A stretch of DNA of 64,000 bases from Phycisphaeraceae bacterium. Lineage in GTDB: Bacteria > Planctomycetota > Phycisphaerae > Phycisphaerales > Phycisphaeraceae. The notes below the pieces were generated by a model, which had not been told where the DNA came from, ran no database searches, and saw nothing but the letters and a program-made list of their open reading frames with translations. The translations under genes and the position numbers were made by a program. Shown here one piece after another: positions 38,339-48,311 of the stretch (the first letter of the stretch is position 1; every line of letters begins with the position of its first letter). The DNA is taken from positions 1 to 64,000 of the forward strand of contig JANQFR010000082.1 of the NCBI GenBank assembly GCA_028277745.1, in the 5' to 3' direction.

Positions 38339-38539
38339 TCACTTCTTCTTCTTGGTGGCCTTCTTGCGGGTCACCTTCCGCTTGGTCGTCTTCTTCTTGG
38401 CGACCTTCTTCTTAGCGACTTTCTTCTTGGCCACTTTCTTCTTAGCGACCTTCTTGCGGGCCACTTTCTTCTTGGCGACCTTCTTGCGGGTCACCTTCTT
38501 CCTGGTGGCCTTCTTCTTCGTAGCCTTCTTCTTAGCCAT
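38339..38539 (-). CDS. Lysine-rich histone H1-like protein
   Basis: A 66-aa protein made of Met plus exactly 13 pentapeptides of the form [A/T][K/R][K/R]K[V/A/T/K]. About two thirds of residues are Lys or Arg, with no acidic residue. Such tails bind DNA electrostatically, as in eukaryotic H1 C-termini and chlamydial Hc1/Hc2, so a nucleoid-compacting role is inferred. AAAGGA lies 7 bases before ATG 38539; the ATG at 38545 is only one base from it. A well-formed promoter and terminator flank the gene, so it is a single transcription unit. Confidence 0.85.
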   Translation of the reverse strand: MAKKKATKKKATRKKVTRKKVAKKKVARKKVAKKKVAKKKVAKKKVAKKKTTKRKVTRKKATKKKK

Positions 38540-38591
38540 GGACATGTCCTTTCAGTTTCACCCTCGGAGCTAGGGGTTCAACCATTCAAGA

Positions 38592-38620
38592 ATGTAACCA
38601 ACGAATGAAAAACAAGTCAA
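38592..38620 (-). promoter_or_regulatory. Sigma-70 promoter of the histone-like gene
   Basis: On the minus strand, -35 TTGACT and -10 TTACAT are separated by exactly 17 bases, in an AT-rich stretch 53 bases upstream of the start codon. Confidence 0.7.
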
Positions 38621-38746
38621 CATAAAAAAGTCCAACGCGCGACATTTATCGGCATCACCTCGCGCTCTTCTTGAGCATTCGCCGTCAACTTTTCACGGTT
38701 TCGCCGATAATCCGCAAGAGGTTCGCATGGCTCAGCCGCCAAATGA

Positions 38747-38776
38747 CAAGCCCGTGGATGGTTATCCACGGGCTTG
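38747..38776 (-). terminator. Terminator of the EF-G-like gene
   Basis: A 13-bp perfect stem CAAGCCCGTGGAT / ATCCACGGGCTTG with a GGTT loop, 35 bases past the stop. The tail on the minus strand is TCATTTGG, so the U tract is weak. Confidence 0.7.
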
Positions 38777-38810
38777 CAGAGAGGTCGTCGCGGCTTGCGG
38801 TCGCTGTTAA

Positions 38811-40886
38811 TCAGTCGTCATCCTCTTGCGGGGTGTATTGCGACACCACCTTTTGCTGAAGGTTGGCCGGCAGGGGATCATAATGATGAAACTCCATGGC
38901 GAAGCTGCCCTGGCCGCCGGTCACGCTCTTGAGCTGGGTCTGGTAGTTGGAAACCTCGGCCAGGGGCACGATCGCTTTGATCAGGGTCTGGTTGCCGGGC
39001 AGCATGTCGGTGCCCTGGATCCGGCCGCGTTTGCCGGACAGGTCGCCGGTGATCGCACCGACGAAATCATTGGGGGCGGTGACCTCCAGTTCGACCAGCG
39101 GCTCGAGCAGCGCCGGCTTGGCTTTCCGGACCGCATCGATGAACGCCCGTTTGCCCGCGGTGATGAAGGCCACTTCCTTCGAGTCGACGGGGTGGTGCTT
39201 GCCGTCGTAGACGCTGACGCGGATGTCCTGCATGGGGTAGCCGGCGATGGCGCCCTCAAGGAGCACCTGGCGGATGCCTTTCTCGATGGCCGGGAGGAAC
39301 TGCGCGGGGATCGACCCGCCGAAGGTGTCGTTCTGGAACTCGAAGCCCGAGTCCCGCTGGAGCGGCTCGATCCGCAGATACACCTCGCCGAACTGGCCGG
39401 CCCCGCCGGTCTGTTTCTTGTGGCGGTGGTGCCCCTCGGCCTTGGCCTGGATGGTCTCGCGGTAGGCGATCTTGGGCGGCTTGGTCTCGACCTCCACGTG
39501 ATACCGCTGTTTGAGCTTCTCGAGGATCACCCGCAGGTGCAGCTCGCCCAAGCCGTGGATGACGGTCTCCTTGGTCACGTTGTCGCGGGTAACCTTGAAG
39601 CAGGGGTCTTCCTCCTGGAAACGGGCGAGGGCCTCGCCGATCTTCTGCTCATCGCCGCGTTTGGTCGGCGTGATGGCCAGGCCGTACATCGGCGCGGGGA
39701 AGTTCAGCGGGCGCAGGTGGATGCCATCTTCGTCGTGCGAGTCGTGCAGCACCGCGTCAAAGTGGACCTCCTCCACTTTGGCGACGGCGGCGATGTCGCC
39801 GGGGATCGCCCGGTCGATCTCGACGTGCTTGGCGCCCTGCAGCTTGAAGAGGTGGCCGACCTTGAACGGCTTCTTCGACTCGCCCTCACGCACGTCGTCG
39901 ATATACAGCTGCGTGTCTTTCGTGATCGTGCCCTGATGGACGCGGAAATCGCAGAGCTTGCCCACGAACGGGTCGACCTTGATCTGAAAGACATGGGCGA
40001 GCACGTGTTGATCCGGGTCGGGGACGGCGTGAATCTCGGCGTCGGGCTCGGCCTCCTTATAGAACGGCCGGGGGTTGCCCTCGGTGGGGTTCGGCGCGAG
40101 CTTGACGATGACATCCAGCAGCTCGTCCACGCCGACCATCTTGTCGTGGCTGGCGTGCGGGCGGGAGGCGGTGAAGCAGATCGGCACCAGATGCCCCTCG
40201 CGCAGGGCCTGCTCGAAGGGGGCGTGGAGCTGATCGGGCTTAACCTCGCCCTGTTCGAGGTAGACGGCCATGAGTTCCTCATCGACCTCGACCACCTGGT
40301 CCACGATCGCGGCATGGGCGTCGGCGACCGAGCCGAAGTCCGAATCGCCGTCGGGGTTGAAGAAACAGTCCACCACCTTGGCCCCGCCGTCGGCGGGCAG
40401 GTTGATGGGGAGGCATTCTTTGCCGAAGGCGGCCTGGATCGCCTCGACCAGGGCGGGCAGGTCGGCGTTCTCGGCGTCGATCTTGTTGATGACGATCATC
40501 CGGCAGAGCTTGTAGTCCCGGGCCCGCTGCATGAGCCGCCGGGTCACCGACTCGATGCCGGCGTGGGCGTCGATCACGATCATTGCGGTCTCGACCGCGG
40601 GCATCACGGCGATCGCCTGGCTCAGGAAATCCGGATAGCCGGGGGTGTCGATCAGGTTGATGTGCTTGCCGTTGAAATCGCAGTGGCAGGCCGAGGCGTA
40701 GAGCGAATGCTCGTGGTCTTTCTCTTCCTCGGTGTGGTCCGACACGGTGTCGCCTTTTTCCACCGACCCGGGCGAACCGAGGACGCCGGCTTTGAACAGC
40801 AGCGCCTCGGTCAGGCTCGTCTTGCCCGAGCCGGCTTGACCCATGAAGGCGATGTTGCGGATATCAGCTGTAGAGTAATCGGACAT
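38811..40886 (-). CDS. Elongation factor G-like translational GTPase
   Basis: A 691-aa GTPase with the five-domain EF-G plan. P-loop GQAGSGKT, G3 DTPGYPDF and G4 NKIDAENADL lie in the first 150 residues. The later domains are typical, including the VYDGKHHPVDSKEVAF segment of domain IV. The switch I region, normally RGITI, instead reads DHTEEEKDHEHSLYAS, which marks EF-G-like paralogues rather than the main factor. It may act in recycling, stress or ribosome rescue. ATG 40886 has AAAGGAG 9 bases upstream; the upstream frame extension is not supported. The protein ends with acidic QEDDD. Confidence 0.88.
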   Translation of the reverse strand: MSDYSTADIRNIAFMGQAGSGKTSLTEALLFKAGVLGSPGSVEKGDTVSDHTEEEKDHEHSLYASACHCDFNGKHINLIDTPGYPDFLSQAIAVMPAVETAMIVIDAHAGIESVTRRLMQRARDYKLCRMIVINKIDAENADLPALVEAIQAAFGKECLPINLPADGGAKVVDCFFNPDGDSDFGSVADAHAAIVDQVVEVDEELMAVYLEQGEVKPDQLHAPFEQALREGHLVPICFTASRPHASHDKMVGVDELLDVIVKLAPNPTEGNPRPFYKEAEPDAEIHAVPDPDQHVLAHVFQIKVDPFVGKLCDFRVHQGTITKDTQLYIDDVREGESKKPFKVGHLFKLQGAKHVEIDRAIPGDIAAVAKVEEVHFDAVLHDSHDEDGIHLRPLNFPAPMYGLAITPTKRGDEQKIGEALARFQEEDPCFKVTRDNVTKETVIHGLGELHLRVILEKLKQRYHVEVETKPPKIAYRETIQAKAEGHHRHKKQTGGAGQFGEVYLRIEPLQRDSGFEFQNDTFGGSIPAQFLPAIEKGIRQVLLEGAIAGYPMQDIRVSVYDGKHHPVDSKEVAFITAGKRAFIDAVRKAKPALLEPLVELEVTAPNDFVGAITGDLSGKRGRIQGTDMLPGNQTLIKAIVPLAEVSNYQTQLKSVTGGQGSFAMEFHHYDPLPANLQQKVVSQYTPQEDDD

Positions 40887-41051
40887 GGCGAAGGCTCCTT
40901 TCAATTCAACATGGCCGAGCGGCCAAGAACAAAAGGCAATTGTATCCTTGATGACGCCCCGCCGCGACTTCAACACCGACCCGCGCCTAGGCAGGCCGAT
41001 CGATCGGTTATGGATATGGGAATCGCCCGGAATCCCGCCCGGCCGTGGCGG

Positions 41052-41813
41052 TCAGGCGTCGGATCCGCGGTGGGTCCGGAGGTTGTACTTGAGGATGCAC
41101 CAGATCGCCCGGACCCCGTCCTTCCAGCCGATCTTCTTGCCCTCGTCGTAGGTGCGGCCGCTGTAGCTGATGCCTATTTCGTAGATCCGAAGCCGCTCGC
41201 CGTTCAACCGCATCCGCGCGATCTTGGCGGTTACTTCCGGCTCGAAACCGAAGCGGTTCTCCTCGATCCGGACCGCCTGGATCACCTCGCGCTTGAAGAC
41301 CTTGTAACACGTCTCCATGTCGGTCAGGTTGAGGTCGGTGAACATGTTCGACAGAAGGGTGAGGACGGTGTTGCCCAGCGAGTGCCAGAAGTAAAGCACC
41401 CGGCGCCGCTCACCGCCGGAAAACCGTGAGCCGAACACCACGTCCGCTTCATCGCCGAGGATCGGCTGGATCAGCTTGGGGAACTCGGCCGGGTCGTACT
41501 CCAGATCGGCGTCCTGCACGATGACCAGATCGCCCGTCGCTTGGGCGAATCCCGTGCGCAACGCCGCGCCCTTGCCCTGATTCACTTCGTGATAAAACGC
41601 CCGCACGTTGTCGTAGCGCTCGGCCAACGCTTCGAGCTTTTCCCGCGAGCCGTCCTGGGAGCAGTCGTCCACCAGGACCAGTTCCATATCCACCTCCACC
41701 TGGCGCACCTTCGCCACCAGGTCCTCGATCGTGGCGGCTTCGTTGAACACCGGGATCACCACCGATAACTGCGGAGCGGAACGGGATGTCGGATGGTCCA
41801 TGGCTTGCGTCAC
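41052..41813 (-). CDS. Family 2 glycosyltransferase, polyprenyl-phosphate type
   Basis: A 253-aa GT-A enzyme. Nucleotide-sugar binding is shown by [30 protein letters not shown] and the [10 protein letters not shown] (DxD-like) motif. [24 protein letters not shown] and [14 protein letters not shown] segments are typical of dolichol-phosphate mannose synthase relatives. No C-terminal span is predicted, so it is probably a peripheral enzyme loading a lipid carrier. The frame offers ATG 41813 or 41801. Confidence 0.9.
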   Translation of the reverse strand: MTQAMDHPTSRSAPQLSVVIPVFNEAATIEDLVAKVRQVEVDMELVLVDDCSQDGSREKLEALAERYDNVRAFYHEVNQGKGAALRTGFAQATGDLVIVQDADLEYDPAEFPKLIQPILGDEADVVFGSRFSGGERRRVLYFWHSLGNTVLTLLSNMFTDLNLTDMETCYKVFKREVIQAVRIEENRFGFEPEVTAKIARMRLNGERLRIYEIGISYSGRTYDEGKKIGWKDGVRAIWCILKYNLRTHRGSDA

Positions 41814-41948
41814 TGGGGGTCAATCGGCAAAAACCGGCCTGAAGCACGAACTATTGGCGGGCGGCGGAAACAATGGAGCGCAACAGTGCGATAATCCTTT
41901 TGGCGCCCGGCGCGCCGCCTTTGAGCCGTCGGGATCACGGCCTATGCT

Positions 41949-43448
41949 ATGGACATGATTTCCGACGCCGCCCCGATGATCGAACGCGACCTGGCCGTGC
42001 TCTGGCACCCGGGCAGCCAGATGCGCGACTATCGGTCGTTCCCGCCGCTGGAAGTGGTCGCCGCCGAGGGCCCGCGCCTGTTCCTGGCCGACGGCCGATC
42101 GATCCTCGACGCCATCTCTTCGTGGTGGTGCAAGTCGCTGGGCCACCGCCACCCGCACATCGTCGACGCCATCCGCGACCAGCTCGACGCGTTCGAGCAC
42201 GTCATCCTGGCCAACACGACCAACGTCCCGGTCGTCCGCCTCTGCGAGCGCGTCCTGGCCGCCGCCAACGGCCGGCCCGCGGCGGACTGGGGCGCCGATG
42301 CGCCGCCCGGCGTCAAGCCCGGCCACTTCAACAAGGTCTTCCTCGCCGACAACGGCTCCACCGCCGTCGAGGTCGCCCTGAAAATGGCGCTCCAGGCCCA
42401 GGCTCAACGCGGCCAGCCCCAGCGCCAATCCTTCATCGCCCTGCAGAACGCCTACCACGGCGAAACCACCGGCGCCCTCTCCGTCACCGACTGCCCCCTC
42501 TACAGCACCCCCTACCGGTCGATGATGTTCGACGTCGCCTTCCTCACCGACCTGCCCTATCGCACCGGGCCCGACGACCCGCGATGGCTCGACTGCTCCG
42601 ACGAGTGGCCCGCCATCGAGGCCCAGCTCAACCCCCTCGCCGACACCGCCGCCGCCGTCATCTACGAGCCCGTCCTCCAAGGCGCCGGCGGCCTCCTGCT
42701 CTACAGCCCCGACCTGCTGACCCGGCTCCACCAATGGGCCCGGGCGCACGACATTTACCTCATCGCCGACGAGATCGCCGCCGGCATGGGCCGGCTGGGA
42801 CACATTCTTGCGGGCCATATGGCAGATGGCAGATGGCAGATGGCAGATGGCAAGAAGACAGTAAAGGATGATTCCATCCATCCGCCATCTGCCATCTCAC
42901 ATCGACCATCCTCCCTCCCCGATTTCGCCTGCCTCTCCAAGGGCCTGACCGGGGGGACGCTGCCGCTGTCCTGCGTGCTGACGACGGACGCGGTCTACGA
43001 CCTCTTCGACGCCGACTACCACGACCGCCGGGCGTTCCTGCATTCCAACACCTACACCGGCAACGCCCTCGCCGTCGCCGCCGCCAACGCCGCCCTCGAT
43101 GTCTACGCCAGCGAGGACATCCTCGGCCTCGTCCAGCAACGCGCCGCCGACCTCACCCGCCGGCTGGCTGACCTCGCCCCCGGGCGGCCTTATATCCGCA
43201 ACGTCCGCGGCTGCGGGTTCGTCGCCGCCCTCGACCTGCGACAGCCCGACGGCTCGCGCCTGCCCAACCGCGACCGCACCGGCTACCGGGTCTATCGGGA
43301 AGCCGTCGCCCGCGGCGCCCTGCTGCGGTCCCTCGGCGACAGCCTCTACCTCATGCCCCCGCTCAACACCCCCGACGAAGACCTCGACGCCATGGCCGCT
43401 ATCCTCGCCGACAGCCTCGACGCCGTGCTCGAAACCGGCACGGCATGA
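41949..43448 (+). CDS. bioA: Adenosylmethionine-8-amino-7-oxononanoate aminotransferase with insertion
   Basis: PLP enzyme making 7,8-diaminopelargonate in biotin synthesis, here 499 aa against about 430 usually. ISSWWCKSLGHRHPHI, DNGSTAVEVALKMALQ, NAYHGETTGALSVT, the Asp of ADEIAAGMGR and the PLP lysine of ACLSKGLTGG are intact. Between GRLGHILAG and DFACLSKG, where relatives have a short FACEHAG-type segment, about 35 residues encoded by a 7-bp tandem repeat and its inverted copy are inserted in frame. A second length increase lies near residues 105-125. The insertion sits near the active-site loop, so activity is uncertain. No other biotin gene is nearby. Confidence 0.9.
   Translation: MDMISDAAPMIERDLAVLWHPGSQMRDYRSFPPLEVVAAEGPRLFLADGRSILDAISSWWCKSLGHRHPHIVDAIRDQLDAFEHVILANTTNVPVVRLCERVLAAANGRPAADWGADAPPGVKPGHFNKVFLADNGSTAVEVALKMALQAQAQRGQPQRQSFIALQNAYHGETTGALSVTDCPLYSTPYRSMMFDVAFLTDLPYRTGPDDPRWLDCSDEWPAIEAQLNPLADTAAAVIYEPVLQGAGGLLLYSPDLLTRLHQWARAHDIYLIADEIAAGMGRLGHILAGHMADGRWQMADGKKTVKDDSIHPPSAISHRPSSLPDFACLSKGLTGGTLPLSCVLTTDAVYDLFDADYHDRRAFLHSNTYTGNALAVAAANAALDVYASEDILGLVQQRAADLTRRLADLAPGRPYIRNVRGCGFVAALDLRQPDGSRLPNRDRTGYRVYREAVARGALLRSLGDSLYLMPPLNTPDEDLDAMAAILADSLDAVLETGTA
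42819..42897. repeat. Tandem/inverted repeat element inside bioA
   Basis: Four tandem ATGGCAG units (42819-42846) plus a variant are followed 31 bases later by the inverted copy GCCATCTGCCATCT (42884-42897). The element can fold into a hairpin, looks like an intergenic repeat, and is translated in frame within bioA. Confidence 0.8.
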
Positions 43449-43485
43449 CGCCCCCTGACAGATGTCTCAAGCCGCCGGCGTTCAC

Positions 43486-44079
43486 TCACCCCGACGTTCG
43501 ACGGCCGCGACGGCGTAACGTCATCCAAGCCAGACCGGTCGCCAGCAGGGTCGCCGCGGCCGGCTCGGGAACGACCCGAACGGTGATGTTGTCGAAATGG
43601 CTTTCCAGGTTTCCGAGCAATTGAATCGAGTCGATTCGAGACAAACCCAGACCGGCGGTGTCGAATGTCGCGAAGACGCGCGAATCCACGTCATACCCCA
43701 CGGCCGCAGTTGAGCCTGGGCCGATGAATCGGACGCCTGATGTCCTGTTGAATCCACTCCTGTCTGCAATGTCGATAGCGACATAGTCCACATATTCACC
43801 GGGTGCAAGATTAAACGTCACGTTCACGGTAATGGGCGGGTCACCGCTCCCAAAAAGCAAGTGCCCCGAACCCGTGATGAAATCGTCCATAATTTCCCAG
43901 GCAGGGCCGTTTAATCCCTGGCCCAGAAGCTCGTAATTGAAGAACGGGTCGAAGCCCGCGACAGTTCCATTTTCAAAGTCTTCGATCTGAAACGTCTCAG
44001 CCGAAACCGCCGGGCGCCATATAGCCACGGAGGCGCAGATCAATACCAACCGGCTAAACCTCTCAACAAACCACCTCAT
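43486..44079 (-). CDS. PEP-CTERM anchored exported protein
   Basis: About 197 aa. An N-terminal hydrophobic segment (LVLICASVAIW) and an Ala-x-Ala-like site (VSAE) give a signal peptide. The middle is a beta-rich domain of unknown function, with NVTFNLAPGEYVDYVAIDIA resembling jelly-roll folds. The C-terminus has VPEPAAATLLATGLAWM then RRRGRR: the PEP motif, span and basic tail recognised by exosortase. ATG 44079 has GGGAG 7 bases before it. It is probably cell-surface or matrix-located. Confidence 0.85.
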   Translation of the reverse strand: MRWFVERFSRLVLICASVAIWRPAVSAETFQIEDFENGTVAGFDPFFNYELLGQGLNGPAWEIMDDFITGSGHLLFGSGDPPITVNVTFNLAPGEYVDYVAIDIADRSGFNRTSGVRFIGPGSTAAVGYDVDSRVFATFDTAGLGLSRIDSIQLLGNLESHFDNITVRVVPEPAAATLLATGLAWMTLRRRGRRTSG

Positions 44080-44355
44080 GACCAAACTCCCAGGAATCTT
44101 GAATACAACTGCTTGCAAAATCAAAACATAGCCACAATCTGAACTGCACGGATGTTAGCACAAAATCCATAGCCTTGGCGGGGCATCATCTCGTTTTAAT
44201 GTGAAGTCGCCCCTGTGCCCCGCCTGCCACATCGACACCCAGCTAAGCCTCGCCCCGGCCGCGCGGCAGGCCAGCCGGGTCCAACCAAGAACCATTGAAT
44301 CTCACAAATATATTCAAAACAATGGCTTAAACTTCATGCCTGACGCCCTCCGCCC

Positions 44356-44369
44356 GGCACGCCCCTTGC
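44356..44369 (+). promoter_or_regulatory. Possible sigma-54 promoter before the receiver-groESL cluster
   Basis: GGCAC-GCCCC-TTGC matches the -24/-12 consensus with the required 10 bases between GG and GC. Transcription would begin near 44381, only about 5 bases before ATG 44386, which would make a nearly leaderless mRNA. No activator site was identified. Confidence 0.4.
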
Positions 44370-44385
44370 CCCGAATCTGGCACCA

Positions 44386-44862
44386 ATGCTCAACGTGCGC
44401 CCGCACCAATCCGCCCGGCTCAACGTCCTGCTCACCGAGGACCGCGATCACGCGCCCGAGCACTGGACCCGCACCCTGCCCCGGCTCATGCAGCCCCTGG
44501 GCGTCGAGTCCTTCGTCGCCCGCACCGGGGAGGAGGCCGTCGACGTCACCCAGCGCATCGACATCCACGCCGCGCTGATCGACCTGGCCACCCCGCGCGA
44601 CAACCACTCCGCCGCCGACGACGCCGGCCTCTGGCTCCTCGAGGTCCTCACCCGCCAGCCCAACACGCCCCCCATCGTCGTCGTCAATAGCCGCGCCCTG
44701 ACCACTATGCAGGTCCACAAGTTCCTTAACGACGCCCTCCGTCTGGGCGCCTTTACCGTTGTTAACCGCCCGGTCCAGCTCGAGTCGCTCCTGGCCGTCA
44801 TCCAACGCGTCCTCGACCGACACTTCGACGGGACCTGGCCCAATCGTCCCCCTCACGCGTAA
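44386..44862 (+). CDS. Receiver-like protein upstream of groES
   Basis: A 158-aa single domain resembling a response-regulator receiver. [13 protein letters not shown] takes the place of the acidic pocket, [12 protein letters not shown] holds a candidate phospho-Asp, IVVVNSRAL the Thr/Ser position and [12 protein letters not shown] the Lys-Pro position, where Arg replaces Lys. The acidic pocket is therefore partly degenerate and there is no output domain. It lies 26 bases before groES on the same strand and may belong to the chaperonin operon. A stand-alone adaptor is likely; the partner is unknown. Confidence 0.7.
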   Translation: MLNVRPHQSARLNVLLTEDRDHAPEHWTRTLPRLMQPLGVESFVARTGEEAVDVTQRIDIHAALIDLATPRDNHSAADDAGLWLLEVLTRQPNTPPIVVVNSRALTTMQVHKFLNDALRLGAFTVVNRPVQLESLLAVIQRVLDRHFDGTWPNRPPHA

Positions 44863-44888
44863 CCACCTTTTCCCCACAGGAGAAAACC

Positions 44889-45176
44889 ATGAAAGTACGT
44901 CCGCTCGGCGACAAGATCCTTGTCCAACGCCTCGAAGCCGAGGAAAAGACCGCCTCCGGCATCTTCCTCCCCGAGTCCGCCAAGGAGAAGCCCCAGCAGG
45001 CCAAGGTCCTCGCGCTCGGCGCCGGCAAGGTCCTCGACAACGGCGAACGCGCCCCCTTCACCGTCAAGGAAGGCGACACCATCATCCTCGGCAAATGGGG
45101 CGGCACCGAGATCAAGGTCGACGGCGAAGACTACATGGTCATGGGCGAAGACGAAGTCCTCGCCATCGTCGAGTAA
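44889..45176 (+). CDS. groES: Co-chaperonin GroES
   Basis: 95 aa, the expected length. It forms the heptameric lid of Gro[22 protein letters not shown] opens the protein, the mobile loop is [15 protein letters not shown], and [14 protein letters not shown] closes it. AGGAG lies 7 bases upstream. groEL follows, separated by 92 bases that hold two palindromes. Confidence 0.96.
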   Translation: MKVRPLGDKILVQRLEAEEKTASGIFLPESAKEKPQQAKVLALGAGKVLDNGERAPFTVKEGDTIILGKWGGTEIKVDGEDYMVMGEDEVLAIVE

Positions 45177-45191
45177 CCCCACCGTACATCG

Positions 45192-45251
45192 CCGTGGATG
45201 GTATCCGCGGCATCACCCGCACAGAACCGCGGATGCCATCCGCGGCTTTAT
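45192..45251. repeat. Two CCGCGGATG palindromes between groES and groEL
   Basis: The first copy, CCGTGGATG-G-TATCCGCGG (45192-45210), has G-U-tolerated arms. The second, CCGCGGATG-C-CATCCGCGG (45227-45245), is perfect and followed by CTTTAT. In an mRNA these would form hairpins just before the groEL ribosome site and could tune the GroES:GroEL ratio. Confidence 0.75.
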
Positions 45252-45268
45252 CAAAGGAGTCAATAGAC

Positions 45269-46900
<1,632 letters not shown>

Positions 46901-46916
46901 TCCACCCACTACAAAG

Positions 46917-46966
46917 CCGCGGATGTCATCCGCGGCCGCACGCCAAACCGCCGATGCCATCGGCGG
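46917..46966. repeat. Two CCGCGGATG-family palindromes after groEL
   Basis: CCGCGGATG-T-CATCCGCGG (46917-46935) and CCGCCGATG-C-CATCGGCGG (46948-46966). The fifth stem pair is G-C in the first and C-G in the second, so both arms changed together. Confidence 0.8.
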
Positions 46967-46980
46967 CTTTATACCCGACC

Positions 46981-47012
46981 CGACAACCCCCGCCGCAAGG
47001 CGGGGGTTGTCG
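46981..47012 (+). terminator. Terminator of the groESL operon
   Basis: A 14-bp perfect stem CGACAACCCCCGCC / GGCGGGGGTTGTCG with a GCAA tetraloop, 80 bases past the groEL stop and followed by GTTGATATAATTT. Confidence 0.8.
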
Positions 47013-47113
47013 GTTGATATAATTTGCTTATGGTCGGCGTAACGTCGTTACAATTATTGTGGATGCAACATGGTGGAACACGTTTACAACGTCTGGTGTC
47101 GCCGCATCAGAAA

Positions 47114-47128
47114 TGGATGATATGGATC
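47114..47128 (+). repeat. 15-bp copy of the groEL 3' end
   Basis: ATGGATGATATGGAT repeats exactly the codons at 46880-46894 near the groEL stop, and 6 of the next 8 bases also match. The 220 bases between hold palindromes and the terminator. It may be an attachment-site duplication or a gene-end remnant. Confidence 0.7.
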
Positions 47129-47173
47129 AATGATCATGGATAATTTCCGGGTAGACAACACGTAGTACTAACA

Positions 47174-47207
47174 CCACGGCGGGGCCGCGTAAGACGGCCC
47201 GCCGTGG
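47174..47207 (+). promoter_or_regulatory. Strong hairpin in the leader of the TIR gene
   Basis: CCACGGCGGGGCCG / CGGCCCGCCGTGG with one bulge and a 7-nt loop ends 23 bases before the TIR start. It is either a terminator for upstream transcription or a leader structure limiting TIR expression. Confidence 0.5.
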
Positions 47208-47229
47208 CTTCGGTTATAGGGGCTTTATT

Positions 47230-47850
47230 ATGCCAGAGAATGAAGATAATCCTCGTGCATTCATTAGTCATGCGTCAGACGATAAAGAAAGATTTGTTGT
47301 TCCATTTGCCCAGGGGCTGCGTGCAAATGGAATAGACGCGTGGCTTGACAAATGGGAAATCAAGCCCGGCGACAGCATTGTAGACAAAATATTTGAAGTA
47401 GGGATAGCAAAAGCCAAAATCTTCATAGTAATTCTATCAAAGAATAGCATTGAAAAGAAATGGGTAAAAGAAGAACTCGATGCTGCGATAGTGGCGAGAG
47501 TATCAAAGCAATCTCGCATAATCCCAATTCGCCTAGACGACTGCCCGGTCCCTGAAGCTTTGAGAGCTACTGCTTGGATTAACGCAAGTGACAAAGAGGT
47601 GTCAGAGATAGTCATGGAGGTTGTAAATGTTGCATTTGGCATTACGTCAAAACCACCAATAGGTGATCCGCCAAAGCAAGCAGAAAATGCAGGCTTAAAG
47701 GAGATTAATGGGCTCACAGCTTTGGATGCCAGGATTTTGCACATGGTGGTGGATCAGGTTATTGAATCGAATCGCGGTATAGCCGATCTTAGTGAAATCC
47801 GTCAGCAGTTGGTAAACGATGGATTTAATCTTCGAGATATTGAAGATTAA
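47230..47850 (+). CDS. TIR-domain protein, interrupted by an in-frame stop
   Basis: 206 aa as read. The N-terminal TIR domain (about residues 8-135) has AFISHASDDKERFVVPFAQ, DAWLDKWEIKPGDSIVDKI and the candidate NADase glutamate in KKWVKEELDAAIVAR. Bacterial TIR domains of this type cleave NAD+ or make cyclic ADP-ribose signals in anti-phage defence. After a linker, a winged-helix-like segment begins (DARILHMVVDQVIESNRGI) but is cut by TAA at 47848. The same frame continues for 111 more codons. Base composition is much more AT-rich than the neighbours, implying transfer. AGGGG lies 9 bases before the ATG. Confidence 0.85.
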   Translation: MPENEDNPRAFISHASDDKERFVVPFAQGLRANGIDAWLDKWEIKPGDSIVDKIFEVGIAKAKIFIVILSKNSIEKKWVKEELDAAIVARVSKQSRIIPIRLDDCPVPEALRATAWINASDKEVSEIVMEVVNVAFGITSKPPIGDPPKQAENAGLKEINGLTALDARILHMVVDQVIESNRGIADLSEIRQQLVNDGFNLRDIED

Positions 47851-47856
47851 ATAAAA

Positions 47857-48186
47857 GTGTTAGACTCAGACGGTTATGTCAAAGCGCACTTTGCGCTTAA
47901 CGGGCCGCCTTCATCAGTGAGCGTAGAAGACTTGGGTATTCAACAATCATTGCTTGTTCGCGATGATGATTACCATGAGAAGGTTACAAGAGTTGCAGCT
48001 GAGATTGTTAATCTTAATGCACATGCAAGCCGGCAAGTCGTAGAGACTACAAATTATCCTGAGGCATTTGTTGATCATGCAGTTAATGTCCTCGAAAGTC
48101 GAGGATATCTTCAGGCAAGTAGAAGTTCGTTGGGATTACATATTTACAACTTGTCACCAAAATTGAAACGTGATCTGATGGGTTAG
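47857..48186 (+). pseudogene. C-terminal remainder of the TIR protein
   Basis: Same frame as the TIR gene, after a single TAA. A GTG 6 bases past the stop could allow reinitiation to give 109 aa. ETTNYPEAFVDHAVNVLESR and the flanking helices fit the rest of a winged-helix domain that starts before the stop. An intact protein would be about 318 aa. It is either a nonsense-mutated gene, a two-piece gene, or a site of stop-codon readthrough. Confidence 0.65.
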
Positions 48187-48311
48187 CGTCACTAGGCACG
48201 AAACGAGATCAGACCCCGTATCCACCTCTATTATGAATCCGATTATTATAATCCCAAGCAAAAGTTTGAAGATGAAAATTGAAGGACAACAGATTTTTTG
48301 GATGGTGATCT

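Noticed and set aside
38341..38530. Regular 15-base periodicity resembling a CRISPR or satellite array
   Set aside because: It is the coding sequence of the lysine-rich pentapeptide protein; units are contiguous with no spacers.
44125..44888. Search for a CIRCE operator upstream of groES
   Set aside because: No TTAGCACTC-N9-GAGTGCTAA-like inverted repeat was found, so HrcA control is not supported.
44759..45268. Upstream in-frame extension of groEL across groES
   Set aside because: It overlaps groES in another frame and has no relation to GroEL; the clear ribosome site and conserved N-terminus are at 45269.
47268..47744. Reverse-strand 158-aa frame opposite the TIR gene
   Set aside because: The plus-strand frame has an obvious TIR domain and ribosome site; the reverse frame shows no motif.
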